NCBI GenBank assembly: GCA_946498265.1
Contig: CAMMNR010000109.1
Span: 1-6,180 of the forward strand
From: an uncultured Clostridium sp.
GTDB lineage: Bacteria; Bacillota; Clostridia; TANB77; CAG-508
Direction: 5' to 3'
DNA: 6,180 nt
Position numbers and translations under genes: made by a program. This document shows, piece by piece, positions 4,950-6,180 of this stretch. Numbering within the stretch: the first letter of the stretch is position 1; the number at the start of each line of letters is the position of its first letter. A model generated the notes under the pieces. It was not told the DNA's origin. It was given only the letters and a program-made list of their open reading frames with translations, and ran no database searches.

Positions 4950-6179
4950 ATGAAAAAAATAGAATTACTAGCCCCAGCAGGATCATTTGAAAAAGCAAAA
5001 ATAGCATTTAAATATGGAGCAGATGCAGTATATTGTGGAACTTCATCACTATCATTAAGAACAAGAGCAGACATGGGAAATGATGATTTAATAAAAACAA
5101 TAAAATATGCACACAGTATAGGAAAAAGAGTACATGTAACATTAAATATATTTGCATGGGACGAAAAATATGAAGAAATAATAGAAATGGCAAAATTATT
5201 AAATGAATTAAGACCAGATGGAATAATAGCCGCTGATGGAGGTGTAATTGAAGTACTAAAACAATATGCACCTGATGTAGATATACATGTGAGTACACAA
5301 GCAAATGTAGTAAGTTTACATGATGCTTTATTCTGGCATAAAATAGGTGCTAAAAGAGTAATAATGGCAAGAGAAATGAATAAAGAACAATTAAAATACA
5401 TAATGAAAAATAAGCCAAAAGATTTAGAAGTAGAAATATTTATACATGGAGCAATATGTTTTGCATTTTCTGGAAGGTGTTTTTTAAGTGATTTTCTATC
5501 ATGTAGAAGTGCAAATTTAGGTGATTGTGCTCAAAGTTGTAGATGGTCGTATAATCTATATGCAGAAGAAAAAAATAATCCAGGAGAATTTATGCCAATA
5601 GAAACAAGTGAATATGGTACAAGCATTTTTTCATCAAAGGATTTATGTTTGATAAAAGAATTGCCAGAAATAATAAATATGGGAATAGATAGTGTAAAAA
5701 TAGAGGGAAGATTAAAGACAGAGTACTATTTAGCAAGTGTAATAAATGCATATAGAAATGCAATAGATGATTATGAAAAAGATCCTAAAAATTATGATTA
5801 TACAAAGTATTTAAAAGAACTAGAAAAAGTAAAAACAAGAGGACTAACAACTTTTTACTTTAATGATAGAAATAATAAAGATATACAAGAATATTCAGGA
5901 AAACAATATAATGAGCAATATGAATTTGGCGGAAAAGTAGTAGAATATGATAAAGAAAAATCAATAATAGAGATAAGAAATAAATTACAAGTAGGAGATT
6001 TGTTAGAAATAATTGTACCAAATCAAATAGAACCAGTACAATTTACAATAGAAAAACTATGGAATGATGAAACAGATGAAGAAATAAATGAAATAAGTCC
6101 AGGGGTAAAAGGTCAAAAAGTAAAAATAAAACTTCCTTTAAAATGTGAAAAAGATTGGATTATAAGAAGAAAAAAATAA
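4950..6179 (+). CDS. trhP: tRNA wobble-uridine hydroxylation protein, U32 family (TrhP-like)
   Basis: This is a complete 409-residue U32-family protein; the family is labelled 'peptidase' but several members act in RNA modification. TrhP makes 5-hydroxyuridine at tRNA position 34, in E. coli by a prephenate-dependent route; TrmR can then methylate it. It opens with the family's LLAPAG (6-11), followed by GADAVYCG (23-30). The U32 signature runs from E162 to S180 (EIFIHGAIC, then GRCFLS). C170, C177, C193 and C197 match the spacing of the four Cys expected to hold an iron-sulfur cluster. VKIEGR (249-254) is a further conserved block. Residues about 325-405 form the beta-rich C-terminal domain found in the long form (YrrO-type in Bacillus) and absent from the short YrrN-type. 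The start ATG has a modest SD (AAAGGA, 9 nt away). Hydroxylation of 23S rRNA by the related RlhA is the main alternative; the neighbouring trmR favours TrhP. The TAA stop is at 6177-6179. Confidence 0.88.
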   Translation: MKKIELLAPAGSFEKAKIAFKYGADAVYCGTSSLSLRTRADMGNDDLIKTIKYAHSIGKRVHVTLNIFAWDEKYEEIIEMAKLLNELRPDGIIAADGGVIEVLKQYAPDVDIHVSTQANVVSLHDALFWHKIGAKRVIMAREMNKEQLKYIMKNKPKDLEVEIFIHGAICFAFSGRCFLSDFLSCRSANLGDCAQSCRWSYNLYAEEKNNPGEFMPIETSEYGTSIFSSKDLCLIKELPEIINMGIDSVKIEGRLKTEYYLASVINAYRNAIDDYEKDPKNYDYTKYLKELEKVKTRGLTTFYFNDRNNKDIQEYSGKQYNEQYEFGGKVVEYDKEKSIIEIRNKLQVGDLLEIIVPNQIEPVQFTIEKLWNDETDEEINEISPGVKGQKVKIKLPLKCEKDWIIRRKK

Positions 6180-6180
6180 A

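Noticed and set aside
4921..4953. Ten-codon leader ORF (MKNVIKDDDI) whose TGA overlaps the trhP start as ATGA
   Set aside because: There is no SD before its ATG, and short chance ORFs are frequent in AT-rich leaders; the codons show no attenuation signature.
4883..5401. Minus-strand open frames over the start of trhP
   Set aside because: They are complements of conserved U32 coding sequence, with membrane-like composition caused by base composition; no independent support.
1..6180. CRISPR array, tRNA/rRNA gene, insertion sequence or phage gene
   Set aside because: No regularly spaced repeats, cloverleaf, rRNA-like conserved stretch, transposase motif or target-site duplication could be found on reading both strands.

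Overview
The window reads as a low-GC, very AT-rich Firmicute, most likely a clostridial gut-type bacterium. Evidence: A-rich codons throughout, strong AGGAGG-type ribosome binding sites, near-consensus sigma-A promoters (four, all with 17-bp spacers), a standard genetic code (Trp is TGG, stops are TAA/TAG), and a pair of genes, trmR and trhP, that lie side by side in Bacillus (yrrM and yrrN/yrrO). Assignment to a genus is not possible from this sequence alone.

Layout. Positions 1-83 hold no gene I can support. At 84-389 is a self-contained unit: a perfect-consensus promoter, a 69-residue protein with 14 cysteines in three four-cysteine repeats, and its own terminator. A second promoter (404-432) drives two co-directional genes. 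The first encodes a 671-residue, soluble, Lys/Glu-rich protein with an HTH-like segment at each end and TPR-like helices between. The second, after a 30-nt gap, is trmR, a small SAM-dependent O-methyltransferase starting at TTG. The last codons of trmR lie inside a strong hairpin (3100-3140) that separates it from a convergent gene. That minus-strand gene (3168-4754) encodes a 528-residue protein which I read as a very divergent RelA/SpoT-like nucleotidyltransferase with a long insertion and an unknown C-terminal domain. Back-to-back promoters (4795-4856) drive this gene leftward and trhP, a complete U32-family tRNA hydroxylation protein, rightward to the window's end.

How the genes fit together. 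In Bacillus subtilis TrhP-type proteins make 5-hydroxyuridine at tRNA wobble position 34 and TrmR methylates it to 5-methoxyuridine. Both steps are encoded here, but the two genes are split by an inverted gene whose product resembles (p)ppGpp synthetases and the related toxSAS enzymes, some of which modify tRNA. That arrangement, the Cys-rich mini-protein with a possible second internal start, and the hairpin built into the end of trmR are the points most worth checking. The functions of the 69-, 671- and 528-residue proteins are not established by the sequence.
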